DNA from: Thermus brockianus
GTDB taxonomy: Bacteria; Deinococcota; Deinococci; Deinococcales; Thermaceae
Length of the DNA stretch: 64,000 nucleotides
Assembly (NCBI RefSeq): GCF_001880325.1
Contig: NZ_CP016312.1
Span: forward strand, 806,001-870,000
Direction: 5' to 3'
Every line of letters starts with the position of its first letter. Positions within the stretch are counted from its first letter, which is position 1. Both the position numbers and the translations under genes were made by a program. Shown here in pieces: positions 1 through 11,090 of the stretch. The notes beneath the pieces were generated by a model. It made no database searches. It was not told the DNA's origin and was given only the letters and a program-made list of their open reading frames with translations.

Positions 1-533
1 CCACACCTGGGTCTTGTAGAGGTCGCCCAAGGGGTTCACCGGGGGGTGTCGTCCCCGTGCCAGGTGTAGTAGCCGAAAAGCCGCTCGGTTTTGTTGCCCG
101 TGCCCAAGGGGAGGGCCCTATAGGCCTCGGACTTATCAAAGAGGACGATCATGCGGGCCCGGGCCATGACGTTCCCCTTGCGGTGGGGGGTGAGGTCGGG
201 GGTGAGGGCGGCGTACCCCTCCACCATGGGGGTGATGTCCACCTCCTCCAGGGCCACGCCGAAGGCCCCCGCCACCAGATAGGCGTGCTCCCGGGAGAGG
301 GGGCTCGAGTCCCGGTGGGGCAGGAAGAGGGCGTGGACGTTCCCGGGCCCCAAGGCCCGCACCGCCAGGGCCAGGGTGGTGGCGGAGTCCACCCCTCCCG
401 AGACCGCCACGATGGCCTTGCTGTAGCCCCGCCAGGCGAGTTCCTCCCGGAGGAAGCGGGTGAGGAAGTCCGCCACCAGGGGCCAGTTGAGCTCCAACAC
501 CTCGTGCGCCTTGGGGGCCTCAAGGAGCTTCAT
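1..533 (-). CDS. nadE: NAD+ synthase NadE, partial and frameshifted
   Basis: ATP-dependent PP-loop ligase that converts deamido-NAD to NAD+, last step of NAD synthesis. Seen: PP-loop SGGVDS at residues 45-50, GTGNKTE at 144-150 and YYTWHGDD at 155-162, all family signatures. The frame starting at 533 stops at 36-38 after 165 codons, but the next frame beyond the C run at 41-46 reads PVNPLGDLYKTQVW, the expected continuation, and leaves the window. One extra C would restore the family sequence. The start lies 14 bp inside the upstream nitrilase-like gene, so the two are probably translationally coupled and form a two-polypeptide glutamine-dependent NAD synthetase. The 3' part lies outside the window. 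Confidence 0.88.
41..46 (-). other. Homopolymer frameshift site in nadE
   Basis: Run of six C on the minus strand (G on plus). The nadE reading frame needs seven here to continue into the conserved NPLGDLYKTQV block. It is either a sequencing/assembly deletion or a real mutation. Confidence 0.8.
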
Positions 534-1395
534 GCCGCCTCCCGTTCAGGACCCGGGTGAGGTCTTGGAGGAGAAGGGGAAGGCCCGCCTCGAGGTCGGA
601 GAGGAGGGGGCTATCGTAGCGCACGGGGGGAATCCTGTCCCGATCCAAGGAGAAGAGAAGGGCCGCCTCCTCAAAAAGGGGGGCCTCGGCCAGGATCCGC
701 CCCTCGGGGCCCGCCACCAAGCTTCCCCCGCTCATCCCCTTTCCTCCCTCAAACCCCACCAGGCTCGCCAGGACCACGTACACCCCGTGCTCCGCCGCCA
801 CCGCCTGGGCCAGGGTGCGCCAGCGGGCCACGTTCTCCGGGCGCTCCCCTTGGAAGCCCCGGGCCGGGCTCGCCGCCGGCACGTAGATGACCTCGGCCCC
901 GTCCAAGGCGGCGATGGTGGCGGTGACGGAGTGCCAGAAGTCCTCGCAGATGAGGATGGCCGCCCGGCCGAAGCGGGTGGTAAAGGCCTCCACCCGCCTC
1001 CCCCGGGCCAGGTAACGCTCCTCGTCAAAGACCCCGTAGGTGGGGAGGAAGACCTTGCGGTGCACGTGGACCACCCGGTGGGGAAGCTCTAGGTAGGCGG
1101 CGCTATTGTAGTAGGCCCCCTCGTCCCGCTCGTAAAACCCCACCACCACGTCCAATAGCCCCTCCCACCCCACCTCCTTGTGCACCTGGGAGAGGAGCTC
1201 TAAAAGCTCAAAGCGGGTGAGGGCGAGCTCCCGCACCCCCCCTTGCAGGAAGTACCCCGTGAGGGCGGCCTCGGGCAGGACCACCACCTCGGGGGCGTGG
1301 GGCTTTAGGAGGCGCAGGGCCTCGGCCAGGCGGGCCAGGCTTTCCCGAAGCCGCCCCTTCTCCGGCCGGAACTGCACGATGGCGTGCCGGACCAC
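520..1395 (-). CDS. Nitrilase-superfamily amidohydrolase, probable glutaminase partner of NadE
   Basis: 291-residue carbon-nitrogen hydrolase. The catalytic triad is visible: E42 in VVVLPEAALTGY, K114 in HVHRKVFLPTYGVFDE, C150 in ILICEDFWH. It matches the N-terminal glutamine amidotransferase domain of glutamine-dependent NAD synthetases, here a separate gene that overlaps nadE by 14 bp. The inferred role is to release ammonia from glutamine for NadE. It lies 15 bp downstream of the GH57 gene at the tail of the lysine operon. An independent omega-amidase role is possible, but the adjacency argues for NAD synthesis. Confidence 0.85.
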   Translation of the reverse strand: MVRHAIVQFRPEKGRLRESLARLAEALRLLKPHAPEVVVLPEAALTGYFLQGGVRELALTRFELLELLSQVHKEVGWEGLLDVVVGFYERDEGAYYNSAAYLELPHRVVHVHRKVFLPTYGVFDEERYLARGRRVEAFTTRFGRAAILICEDFWHSVTATIAALDGAEVIYVPAASPARGFQGERPENVARWRTLAQAVAAEHGVYVVLASLVGFEGGKGMSGGSLVAGPEGRILAEAPLFEEAALLFSLDRDRIPPVRYDSPLLSDLEAGLPLLLQDLTRVLNGRRHEAP

Positions 1396-1410
1396 GGCCT
1401 TATCCTACCC

Positions 1411-2967
1411 CTAAAGGCCCAGGTAGAGCCTAGGGTCGGCCTCGGGAAAGGGGTTGTCCTCCTCCTCCAAAGCCTTGAGCTCCTCTGGGGAAACCCCTTG
1501 GAGGAGGCGGAAAAACCGCTCCGCATGGGCCTTATACCGCTCCTCGGCGTACTCCCGGGCCTGGCCCGTATCTATAAGGAAGGGCCAGTCGGAGGCCTCG
1601 AGGAGGAGAAGCTCCCGCATGGCCTGCTGCAGGACCTTAGGGGGCAAAACCCCCCGCCGCACCGCCTCCCGCATGGCCCCCTCCGCCCGGTACACCCGCC
1701 GCCAGTAGTCCCGGGTAGCCTCGTTGAGCCAGACCCGGTGGTCCCCCCCCCGGCCCCAGGACCCCTCGGGCAAGGCGGCGCGGAGGGCAGGCCCCTGGAC
1801 CGCCTCCTTGGCCGTCACCGCCCGCACCCCTTCCTCCCGGACGAGAAGGCGCAGGACCTCCTCCAGCCACGCCACCCCCTCGTACCACCAGTGGCCGAAA
1901 AGCTCGGCGTCGTAGGGGGCGAGGATCACCCCTTCCGGGTGCCCCTGGGCAAGCCGCCTTACCAGGCCCACGAAGTGGGCCGCATGCTCCCGCGCCTTGG
2001 CGAAGGCCGCCTCGGGGTCATAGGGGGCCTTGGCGGCGAGGTCCGCCTTGCGGTGGGTCACCCGCCAGTGGTGGAGCCCGGAAAGGGGGTCCTTGCGGTG
2101 GAACTCCCGGTATAGCCCTTCCCCGGGGTAGCCGTAATCGGCGCTCCAGACCTGCAGGGCCGTCTCCTGGTTGCGGGCGAGCACCCTAAGGCCCGACTCC
2201 AGCTCGTGGACGTACAAGGTGGCTTCCCCGCTCTCCACGGGCCCCAAGCTGGCTTCCCCGTAAGGGGCAAGGGGCTTTCCCCCTTGGACCAGGTGGGCGT
2301 CCACGAAGGTGTAGCGGATGCCCGCCCGCATCAAAAGCTCGTCCACCCCTGCCCGAATTCCCTCCGGTGGGCCCTCCACCGGGGGCTTCCAAGGCCCCCT
2401 GGGGCGGTAGGCCATCTCCGGCAGCCAAAACCCCGTGGGGTGCTGGGCGAAGTGGCGGCGGTGGGTGGCCACCCCGGTCTTGATCTGGGCCCAAAGGGCC
2501 TCGTCGTAACCCAGAAGGGGCGAGTAGCCGTGGGTGGCGTTGGAGGTGATGAGCTCCACCTGGCCCCGGTCCTGGGCCCGGCGGAAGGCGGGGAGGATCT
2601 CCCCGGAAAGGGAGTGGAAGTGGTCCAGGGTGAGCTCCCAAAACCCCACCTGGTGGCGGGCGCTTTTCTCCAATTCCGTGCCCTGGTAGCGGAGGTAGTC
2701 CCCTTGGGCCCGCTCCAAGCGGTCCTGGGCGTAGGCCCAAAAGCCTTCCCGGATGCGGGCGTCCGCCAGTTGCTCCGCCAAAATGGGCGTGATGCCCAGG
2801 GTGAAGCGGGCCTCCACCCCTTCCTGCCAAAGCCTTTCCAAGGCCCTGAGAAGGGGCAGGTAGGTTTCGGCCATGGCCTCGTAGAGGGTCTCCTCCCCAA
2901 AGGGCCACATCCCGTGGGCCCGCACGTAGGGGAGGTGGCCGTGGAGGACCAGGGCAAAGCGCGCCAT
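1411..2967 (-). CDS. GH57 1,4-alpha-glucan branching enzyme
   Basis: 518 residues; makes alpha-1,6 branches in glycogen. Residue counting puts the nucleophile at E184 (GFWLPEMAY) and the acid/base at D353 ([12 protein letters not shown]), the positions I recall for the characterised Thermus thermophilus GH57 branching enzyme. N-terminal [11 protein letters not shown] is the first GH57 conserved region (His-Pro loop). The C-terminal third, with its Trp-rich helices, is the family C domain. It starts 4 bp after the lysZ stop, so it probably shares the lysine operon transcript, a link between amino-acid and storage metabolism that is not obvious biochemically. Confidence 0.93.
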   Translation of the reverse strand: MARFALVLHGHLPYVRAHGMWPFGEETLYEAMAETYLPLLRALERLWQEGVEARFTLGITPILAEQLADARIREGFWAYAQDRLERAQGDYLRYQGTELEKSARHQVGFWELTLDHFHSLSGEILPAFRRAQDRGQVELITSNATHGYSPLLGYDEALWAQIKTGVATHRRHFAQHPTGFWLPEMAYRPRGPWKPPVEGPPEGIRAGVDELLMRAGIRYTFVDAHLVQGGKPLAPYGEASLGPVESGEATLYVHELESGLRVLARNQETALQVWSADYGYPGEGLYREFHRKDPLSGLHHWRVTHRKADLAAKAPYDPEAAFAKAREHAAHFVGLVRRLAQGHPEGVILAPYDAELFGHWWYEGVAWLEEVLRLLVREEGVRAVTAKEAVQGPALRAALPEGSWGRGGDHRVWLNEATRDYWRRVYRAEGAMREAVRRGVLPPKVLQQAMRELLLLEASDWPFLIDTGQAREYAEERYKAHAERFFRLLQGVSPEELKALEEEDNPFPEADPRLYLGL

Positions 2968-2971
2968 GGGC

Positions 2972-3781
2972 CTAGCGTACCACGGTGCCTTCCCCGGCCA
3001 GGGCGCGCCGGATGGGGTTTTCCACCCGGGCGTCGGCGAAGACCACCCGCTTCACCCCGCCCCGCACCGCCTCCACCGCCCCCATGACCTTCCGCTTCAT
3101 CCGCCCCTGGGCCAGGGCCAGGTACTCGGGGTCCTCCACCCGGTCCACGGGGATTTCCCGCACCAGGCTCCCCTCGTCCGGGTAGCGGGCGAGAAGCCCC
3201 GGCACGTTGGAGAGGTACACCAAGGCCTCCGCCTGGTAGGTGGTGGCGAGGAGGGCGGCGATCTGGTCCCCGTCCGTGTTGATGGCCTCGTTCTCGTAGC
3301 TCAGGGCGGGGGGGGTGAGCACGGGAAGGTAGCCCGCCCCCAAAAGGAGGTCCAAAAGGGCCCGGTTCACCTCTTCCACCGTGCCCGTGTAGTCCCCGCG
3401 GTGGATCTTGACTTTCCCGTCTTCCACGTACTTCACCGCGGTCTTCCTACGCCCTACGAAAAGCCTCCCGTCCAGCCCGGAAAGCCCGATGGCGTTGGCC
3501 CCTTCCCGTTGGAGGAGCTCCACCAGGCGCTTGTTCACCAGGCCGCAGTAGACCATCTCAAAGATCTCCAAGGTCCTGCGGTCCGTGAGGCGGCTCACCT
3601 GCCCCCCAGGGTGGGTGAGGAAGCGGGGCGGGTGGCCCAGGGCCTCCGCCACCTTGTTGGTCTCGCTGCTCCCTCCGTGGACCAGGATAAGCCGCACCCC
3701 CTCCCGCCAAAGGGAGGCCGCATCCTTAGCCACCGCCTCGTAGGAGATGCCCTCGGCGCCGCCCACCTTGACCACGATCAC
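2972..3781 (-). CDS. lysZ: [LysW]-aminoadipate kinase LysZ
   Basis: 269-residue amino-acid kinase (ArgB family) that phosphorylates the gamma-carboxyl of aminoadipate carried on LysW. Seen: N-terminal VVKVGG phosphate loop, HGGSSETN substrate loop, [13 protein letters not shown] nucleotide region and the C-terminal [12 protein letters not shown] helix. GTG start at 3781. The context (LysW, X and Y immediately upstream) separates it from a true acetylglutamate kinase, although dual use in arginine synthesis has been described for related enzymes in other prokaryotes. Confidence 0.93.
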   Translation of the reverse strand: MIVVKVGGAEGISYEAVAKDAASLWREGVRLILVHGGSSETNKVAEALGHPPRFLTHPGGQVSRLTDRRTLEIFEMVYCGLVNKRLVELLQREGANAIGLSGLDGRLFVGRRKTAVKYVEDGKVKIHRGDYTGTVEEVNRALLDLLLGAGYLPVLTPPALSYENEAINTDGDQIAALLATTYQAEALVYLSNVPGLLARYPDEGSLVREIPVDRVEDPEYLALAQGRMKRKVMGAVEAVRGGVKRVVFADARVENPIRRALAGEGTVVR

Positions 3782-3791
3782 GGCGCACCTC

Positions 3792-5664
<1,873 letters not shown>

Positions 5665-5670
5665 GGTTCA

Positions 5671-5700
5671 GAAAAGGGGGAAGGCCAGGAAGCCTTCCCC
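5671..5700 (-). terminator. Hairpin with T tract between lysW and lysX
   Basis: On the minus strand, arms GGGGAAGGC (5700-5692) and GCCTTCCCC (5685-5677) with a 6-nt loop, followed by CTTTTC. This has the form of an intrinsic terminator inside the operon. Partial termination here would give more lysW than lysX transcript. Confidence 0.6.
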
Positions 5701-5715
5701 TAGGTCCTCAGGGCC

Positions 5716-5880
5716 TCACTCGCCCCAGTCCTCCGCTTCCTCGGGGGCGGGCTCGAGGCGCAAGGGGTCTAGCCCCACCACCTCAAGTTCCGCCCCGCAG
5801 TCCTCGCAGACCACCAGCTCGCCAAGCTCGGGGTTTTCCAGGCGAATCTCCGCACCGCATTCGGGACAGGTCGCTACCAT
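5716..5880 (-). CDS. lysW: Amino-group carrier protein LysW
   Basis: 54-residue acidic zinc-ribbon protein read directly from the sequence. It has CxxC pairs C5/C8 and C25/C28, the LDPLRLEP segment and the C-terminal EDWGE, whose terminal Glu gamma-carboxyl is the known attachment point for aminoadipate. It acts as carrier and recognition handle for LysX, LysZ, LysY and the later LysJ/LysK (not in this window). Its ATG overlaps the end of the upstream LysW-like gene by 7 bp. Confidence 0.95.
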   Translation of the reverse strand: MVATCPECGAEIRLENPELGELVVCEDCGAELEVVGLDPLRLEPAPEEAEDWGE

Positions 5881-6197
5881 TCCTCGTCCTCCTCTTCCAC
5901 TTCACTCCAATCGGGAACAAAGCCAAAGCCGCACTCGGGGCACTGCACCTCCTGGCCTTGGTCCTCCTCGGACACCTCAAAGGTGTAGCCGCAACGGGGG
6001 CAGTCCACGAAGAAGCCTTCCAGGCCCTCCTCCGTCACCTCCACCTCCAAGGGGTCCAGGGAAACCACCTCCAAAAAGGCCCCGCAGGCCTCGCACTCCA
6101 GGACATCCCCCACCTCGAGGGTCTCCAAATCCTCGGCCAACACCAGGCTGGCCTCGCCGCACACCGGACAGACGATCTCTAGGTCCTCCATGTCCAA
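5874..6197 (-). CDS. LysW paralogue with two zinc ribbons
   Basis: 107 residues. The first half (C10/C13, C35/C38, then SLDPLEVE) aligns with LysW; the second half repeats the fold with C66/C69 and C86/C89. It ends EEEDEEW, so it lacks the EDWGE carrier tail with a terminal Glu. It lies 3 bp after lysU and overlaps lysW, so it is co-translated with the pathway. It cannot be an amino-group carrier in the standard way; a regulatory, chaperone or LysT/LysU-associated role is inference only. Confidence 0.85.
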   Translation of the reverse strand: MDMEDLEIVCPVCGEASLVLAEDLETLEVGDVLECEACGAFLEVVSLDPLEVEVTEEGLEGFFVDCPRCGYTFEVSEEDQGQEVQCPECGFGFVPDWSEVEEEDEEW

Positions 6198-6200
6198 AGT

Positions 6201-6692
6201 TTACTCCCCCGGGAAGCGCCCGTGCTTCTTGTAGTAGTCCAGAAGCGAACCCTCCTTGAGCGCCTCCAGGAGAAAAGGGGGCGGGGGGCGGAGGGAAAAG
6301 GTTTGGTCCCCCTTCCGCAAAACCCCCCTTTCCAGGTCCAGGTCCACCTCGTCGCCGTCCTCTAGGGCATCCACCACCTCCTCCGCTTCAAAGGGGATAA
6401 TCCCCAGGTTCACCAGGTTGCGGAAGAAGATGCGGGCGTAGCTCTTGGCGATGACCGCCCGTATCCCGAGGCGCTTCAGGGCCTCGGGGGCGTACTCCCG
6501 GCTGGAGCCAAGCCCGGCGTTCCGGCCGAAAACCAGGATATCCCCAGGGCGCACCTCCTGGGCGAACTCGGGCCTCAGGTGGGCGAAGGCGAACCGGTGA
6601 AAGCGGTCCTCCCCCACCATGAAGGGGGCGTACTTCCCGGGAAGGATATCGTCCGTGTTGATCTGGTCGCCGAACTTCCACACCCTAGGCAT
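6201..6692 (-). CDS. lysU: Homoaconitase small subunit LysU
   Basis: 163-residue swivel-domain subunit of the heterodimeric homoaconitase that isomerises homocitrate to homoisocitrate. Seen: FGDQINTDDILPGKY near the N terminus, the substrate-specificity loop and the conserved GRNAGLGSSREYAPEAL loop carrying active-site Ser/Arg. Overlaps lysT by 8 bp, giving coupled translation and 1:1 subunits. It resembles LeuD, but the context assigns it to lysine. Confidence 0.93.
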   Translation of the reverse strand: MPRVWKFGDQINTDDILPGKYAPFMVGEDRFHRFAFAHLRPEFAQEVRPGDILVFGRNAGLGSSREYAPEALKRLGIRAVIAKSYARIFFRNLVNLGIIPFEAEEVVDALEDGDEVDLDLERGVLRKGDQTFSLRPPPPFLLEALKEGSLLDYYKKHGRFPGE

Positions 6693-7935
6693 GGGCCACC
6701 TCCAGCTCCTCCGGGGTGGTGAGGTACCCGGCCACGGCGCTCGCCGCCGCCACCCGGGGGCTTGCCAGGTAGATTTCGGCGTCGGGAGCCCCCATGCGCC
6801 CGCGGAAGTTGCGGTTGGAGGTGGAGACGCACACCTCCCCGGGGGCCAGGACCCCCATGTGCCGCCCCATGCAGGGGCCGCACCCCGGGGTGCCGATGGT
6901 GGCCCCCGCCTCCAGGAGGGTGAGGAGGGTGCCGTCCTTGGCCGCCTCCTCCAGGACCTGGCTTGAGGCGGGCACCACGAGGAGCCGCACCCAAGGGGCC
7001 ACCTTCCTGCCCCTTAGCACCTCCGCCGCCGCCCTCAGGTCCTCGAGGCGCCCGTTGGTGCAGGTGCCGATGAAGACCTGGTCCACCCGCTTCCCCTTCA
7101 CCGCCGCCACCTCGTGCACGTTGTCCACGTAGAAGGGCACGGAAACCCTGGGGGTAAGGGTGGAAAGGTCAATCTCCACCTCCCGGGCGTACTGGGCGTC
7201 GGGGTCGGGGTAGAGCCATTCGGGCACCCAGTACATCTCCAGTATCTCCCCGCTCGGCACCACAAGCCCCGCCTTGGCCCCCGCCTCCACCGTGAGGTTG
7301 GCCAGGGTCATGCGCTCCCCCCGGGAGAGAGCCTCCGCCCCGTCCAACAGGTGGATCTCCACCGCCATGTAGGTGGCGCCTTCGGCGGTGAGGAGCCGGA
7401 CCATCTCCAGGGCGGCGTCCTTGGCCGTGACCCCTTTGGGAAGCCTTCCCCGGAAGACCACCTTGACGCTCTCCGGCACCCTTAGCCAGGTGCGGCCGCT
7501 CGCCGCCGCCAGGGCGATGTCCGTGGCCCCCATGCCCGTGCCGAAGGCCCCCACGGCCCCGTAGGTGGTGGAGTGGGAGTCCGAGCCCACCACAATCCAG
7601 CCAGGCTGGGCCAGGCCCTCCTCCATGAGGACCTGGTGGCACACCCCCCGGCCCACGTCAAAGACCCGGATACCGTGCTGCCTGCCCCATTCCCGGATCT
7701 CCTTCTGCGCCTTGGCCACCTCCAGGTTGGCCGCCGGGGCCACGTGGTCAATGACGATGGAAACCCGCTCGGGGTAGCGGGGGGTGGCTTCCAGGTACGC
7801 TAGGCGCTTAAAGAAGCTTCCGGCGATGGAGTCCACCACCATCACCTGGTCCACCTCCACCACCACCAGTTCCCCCGCCCGCACCTGGCGCCCTGCCTTG
7901 TGGGAGAGGATCTTTTCCGCTAGGGTTAAGCCCAT
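6685..7935 (-). CDS. lysT: Homoaconitase large subunit LysT
   Basis: 416-residue 4Fe-4S aconitase-superfamily subunit. The cluster cysteines are visible in FIGTCTNGRLEDLR and TPGCGPCMGRHMG, with the substrate motifs GSDSHSTTYGA and TSNRNFRGRMGA. It partners with LysU. The start at 7935 faces the divergent hicB promoter; hcs lies 450 bp upstream on the same strand with the antisense hicBA between, so a transcript from the hcs promoter would have to cross hicBA. Confidence 0.94.
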   Translation of the reverse strand: MGLTLAEKILSHKAGRQVRAGELVVVEVDQVMVVDSIAGSFFKRLAYLEATPRYPERVSIVIDHVAPAANLEVAKAQKEIREWGRQHGIRVFDVGRGVCHQVLMEEGLAQPGWIVVGSDSHSTTYGAVGAFGTGMGATDIALAAASGRTWLRVPESVKVVFRGRLPKGVTAKDAALEMVRLLTAEGATYMAVEIHLLDGAEALSRGERMTLANLTVEAGAKAGLVVPSGEILEMYWVPEWLYPDPDAQYAREVEIDLSTLTPRVSVPFYVDNVHEVAAVKGKRVDQVFIGTCTNGRLEDLRAAAEVLRGRKVAPWVRLLVVPASSQVLEEAAKDGTLLTLLEAGATIGTPGCGPCMGRHMGVLAPGEVCVSTSNRNFRGRMGAPDAEIYLASPRVAAASAVAGYLTTPEELEVAHA

Positions 7936-7945
7936 TTTGCCCTCC

Positions 7946-7951
7946 TATACT
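7946..7951 (+). promoter_or_regulatory. -10 element of hicBA
   Basis: TATACT six nt upstream of the hicB ATG, the spacing of a leaderless Thermus transcript. It gives hicBA a promoter independent of the lysine operon and supports the start at 7958 over upstream in-frame starts. No convincing -35. Confidence 0.55.
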
Positions 7952-7957
7952 AAAGCC

Positions 7958-8185
7958 ATGGGACGGTATTGGATTCGCGTGTACCCAGACCCAGACGAAC
8001 CTGGCGTCTGGCTCGCCGAGGTGCCCGCCGTGCCCGGGGTGCGCTCCGATGGGGATACACGCGAGGAGGCCATCCGCAATGCCCAAGAAGCCCTCGAGGC
8101 CATGCTGGAAGCCCTAAAGGCCAAGGGCCTGCCCATCCCCGAACCCCAGGAAGAGTGGGTGGAAGCGGAGATCCATGCCGCCTAG
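7958..8185 (+). CDS. hicB: HicB-family antitoxin
   Basis: 75 residues of partial RNase H-like HicB fold: [44 protein letters not shown] is the family pattern. No separate DNA-binding domain is visible at the C terminus. It overlaps hicA by 11 bp, so the pair is coupled. Located on the opposite strand within the lysine operon, between lysT and hcs. The start was chosen from the -10 box six nt upstream. Confidence 0.85.
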   Translation: MGRYWIRVYPDPDEPGVWLAEVPAVPGVRSDGDTREEAIRNAQEALEAMLEALKAKGLPIPEPQEEWVEAEIHAA

Positions 8186-8381
8186 GCCCGAAGAGGTGGT
8201 GCGGAAGCTCAAAAAGCTGGGCCTCGAGGAGGTAGGCGGTAAGGGAAGCGACCGGGTTCTCCTCCACCCCGACGGACGCCGTACCGTGGTTCCCTTCCAC
8301 CGCAAGGAGCTCAAGCGAGGCACCTTTCTCGGCATCCTCAAAGATGTAGGCCTCACCGAAGAGGAGTTCCGCCGCCTCTAA
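8175..8381 (+). CDS. hicA: HicA-family toxin, atypical active site
   Basis: 68 residues, dsRBD-like mRNA interferase: [34 protein letters not shown]. The catalytic His usually found in a GSH/GGH context upstream of HPDGR is here GSD, with no adjacent His, so RNase activity may be weak or lost. It ends 2 bp before the convergent hcs stop. I recall that Thermus thermophilus HB8 carries a HicA of the same type (TTHA1913) near its lysine genes, so the location may be ancestral; this was not checked. Confidence 0.82.
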   Translation: MPPRPEEVVRKLKKLGLEEVGGKGSDRVLLHPDGRRTVVPFHRKELKRGTFLGILKDVGLTEEEFRRL

Positions 8382-8383
8382 GC

Positions 8384-9623
<1,240 letters not shown>

Positions 9624-9635
9624 CTTGCCTGTAAG

Positions 9636-9662
9636 GGTATACGAAACCCCGCCTTTTGTCAA
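9636..9662 (-). promoter_or_regulatory. Promoter of the lysine operon
   Basis: TTGACA (9662-9657) and TATACC (9641-9636) separated by 15 nt. The -35 overlaps the uppS stop codon (TGA at 9661-9659). It fires directly into the leader peptide. Confidence 0.7.
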
Positions 9663-10450
9663 CGCCCGAAGCGCCGCTCCCGGGCCTGGTAGCTCCTTAG
9701 GGCGCGCAGGAAGTCAATCTTGCGAAATTCGGGCCAAAGCACGTCGGCGAAGTAGAACTCGGAATAGGCGGACTGCCAGAGCAAAAACCCCGAAAGCCTT
9801 ATCTCCCCCGAGGTGCGGATGATGAAGTCGGGGTCGGGAAGCCCGGCGGTGTAAAGCCTTTTGGCGATCTCCTCGGGGGTGAGGGAGGCCGCCACCTGGC
9901 CCGGGCCAAGCCCTTTTTCCTCGGCCTCGAGGAGAAGCCTTTTCACCGCATCCACAATCTCCTCCCGCCCCCCATAGCCCATGGCGATGTTGAGCACCAT
10001 GCCCTGGTGGTGGCGGGTGCGCTCCTCCAGGCGCTCAAGGGCCCTTAGCACCTCCTCGGAAAACCCCTCCCGCCGCCCGATAACCCGCACCTGCACCTGG
10101 TGCTCCAGGATCCGGTGGTCCTCCGCCATCCTTTCCGCCTCCCGCACGAAGAGGCGCATGAGCTCCTCCACCTCCTCAGGGGGACGACGGAAGTTATCCG
10201 TGGAGAAGACCCAAACGGTAACCGTCTTTATGCCCATCTCCAGGCACCACTCCAGGACCTCGTAGGCCTTGTGCACCCCGAACTCGTGCCCCTTGGTGGG
10301 GGAAAGCCCAAGGGCCTTGGCGTAGCGGCGGTTCCCGTCCAGGATGAGGCCCAGGTGCCGGGGCATGGGCCCCCCCTTCACCTCCTTGAGGAGGCGGCGC
10401 TCGTAAAACCAGTAGAGGGGGCGGGTGAGGGAGAGGAGGCGGCGGAGCAT
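9659..10450 (-). CDS. uppS: Isoprenyl (undecaprenyl) diphosphate synthase
   Basis: 263-residue cis-prenyltransferase that makes the lipid carrier for peptidoglycan and other glycan synthesis. LGLILDGNRRYA (catalytic Asp), VTVWVFSTDNFRRP, and the C-terminal RTSGEIRLSGFLLWQSAYSEFYF signature are present. The hydrophobic N terminus suggests membrane association. The stop overlaps the lysine-operon -35 box. Confidence 0.93.
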   Translation of the reverse strand: MLRRLLSLTRPLYWFYERRLLKEVKGGPMPRHLGLILDGNRRYAKALGLSPTKGHEFGVHKAYEVLEWCLEMGIKTVTVWVFSTDNFRRPPEEVEELMRLFVREAERMAEDHRILEHQVQVRVIGRREGFSEEVLRALERLEERTRHHQGMVLNIAMGYGGREEIVDAVKRLLLEAEEKGLGPGQVAASLTPEEIAKRLYTAGLPDPDFIIRTSGEIRLSGFLLWQSAYSEFYFADVLWPEFRKIDFLRALRSYQARERRFGR

Positions 10451-10492
10451 ACCTTCCCCACCCTACGGGGGAAGGATGAGAAAGGGAAGGCC

Positions 10493-11035
10493 CTACTTGG
10501 CGTGGTCCTTGTAGGGCTCGCCCCGCAGGTCGGAGATGAGATGCACCGCCACGTAGGCCCCGTCCCCGGCGCTCACGATGGCGTGGCCCGGCACCTTGCC
10601 CCGGGCCACGCCGGCGGCGTACACCCGGGGGTAGCTGGTGCGCCCTCCCTCGTCGGTATCAATGAAGGTGCCCTTGCGGCTAAGGCCCAGGAGGGAGGGC
10701 AGGGTGGGGTCCTTGTGGGTGCAAAGGAGGAGCCTTTCCGCCTCCACCACCCCCTCTTCCGTTTCCACCTCAAACACCCCGCCCAGGTCCCTCACGCCCT
10801 TCACCACCCCGCGGCGCACCTCGGCCCCGTAGCGCTCGGCGTGGGCCTTTAAGCGGGCAAGGAGCTCCTCTCCCGAAGGCTCGTCCAGAAGCCCAGGATA
10901 GTTGGGCACCTGGCTCACCTGGAGGACCTGGGAACGCCCGCCATCCAACACCAAGGTCTTCAGGCCCGCCCGGGCCAGGAAAAGGGCCGCAGAAAGGCCC
11001 GAAGGTCCACCGCCTACCACCAGCACGTCCCACAT
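10493..11035 (-). CDS. Mini FAD-dependent oxidoreductase, thioredoxin-reductase-like
   Basis: 180 residues: only the FAD-binding half of the TrxR-type fold. Dinucleotide motif VVGGGPSGLSAA (8-17), middle VPNYPGL, and the C-terminal VYAAGVARGKVPGHAIVSAGDGAYVAVHLI FAD segment. The NADPH domain and the CxxC disulfide are absent, so it cannot be a thioredoxin reductase itself. Similar short proteins exist in Thermus; the electron donor is unknown. A TATACT -10 (11051-11046) sits 10 nt upstream, divergent from the PASTA gene. Confidence 0.78.
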   Translation of the reverse strand: MWDVLVVGGGPSGLSAALFLARAGLKTLVLDGGRSQVLQVSQVPNYPGLLDEPSGEELLARLKAHAERYGAEVRRGVVKGVRDLGGVFEVETEEGVVEAERLLLCTHKDPTLPSLLGLSRKGTFIDTDEGGRTSYPRVYAAGVARGKVPGHAIVSAGDGAYVAVHLISDLRGEPYKDHAK

Positions 11036-11045
11036 AGCCCTTTAG

Positions 11046-11081
11046 AGTATACGGGGCGGGGGCAAGGGCCAGGGGTATAAT
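11046..11081. promoter_or_regulatory. Divergent -10 boxes for the flavoprotein and PASTA genes
   Basis: TATACT on minus (11051-11046), 10 nt before the flavoprotein ATG, and TATAAT on plus (11076-11081), 9 nt before the PASTA-protein ATG. Both spacings fit leaderless or near-leaderless mRNAs. Confidence 0.55.
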
Positions 11082-11090
11082 CGGCGGCGC

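Noticed and set aside
2206-3087. Plus-strand ORFs opposite the branching enzyme and lysZ
   Set aside because: Gly/Pro/His-rich shadow translation of well-identified genes.
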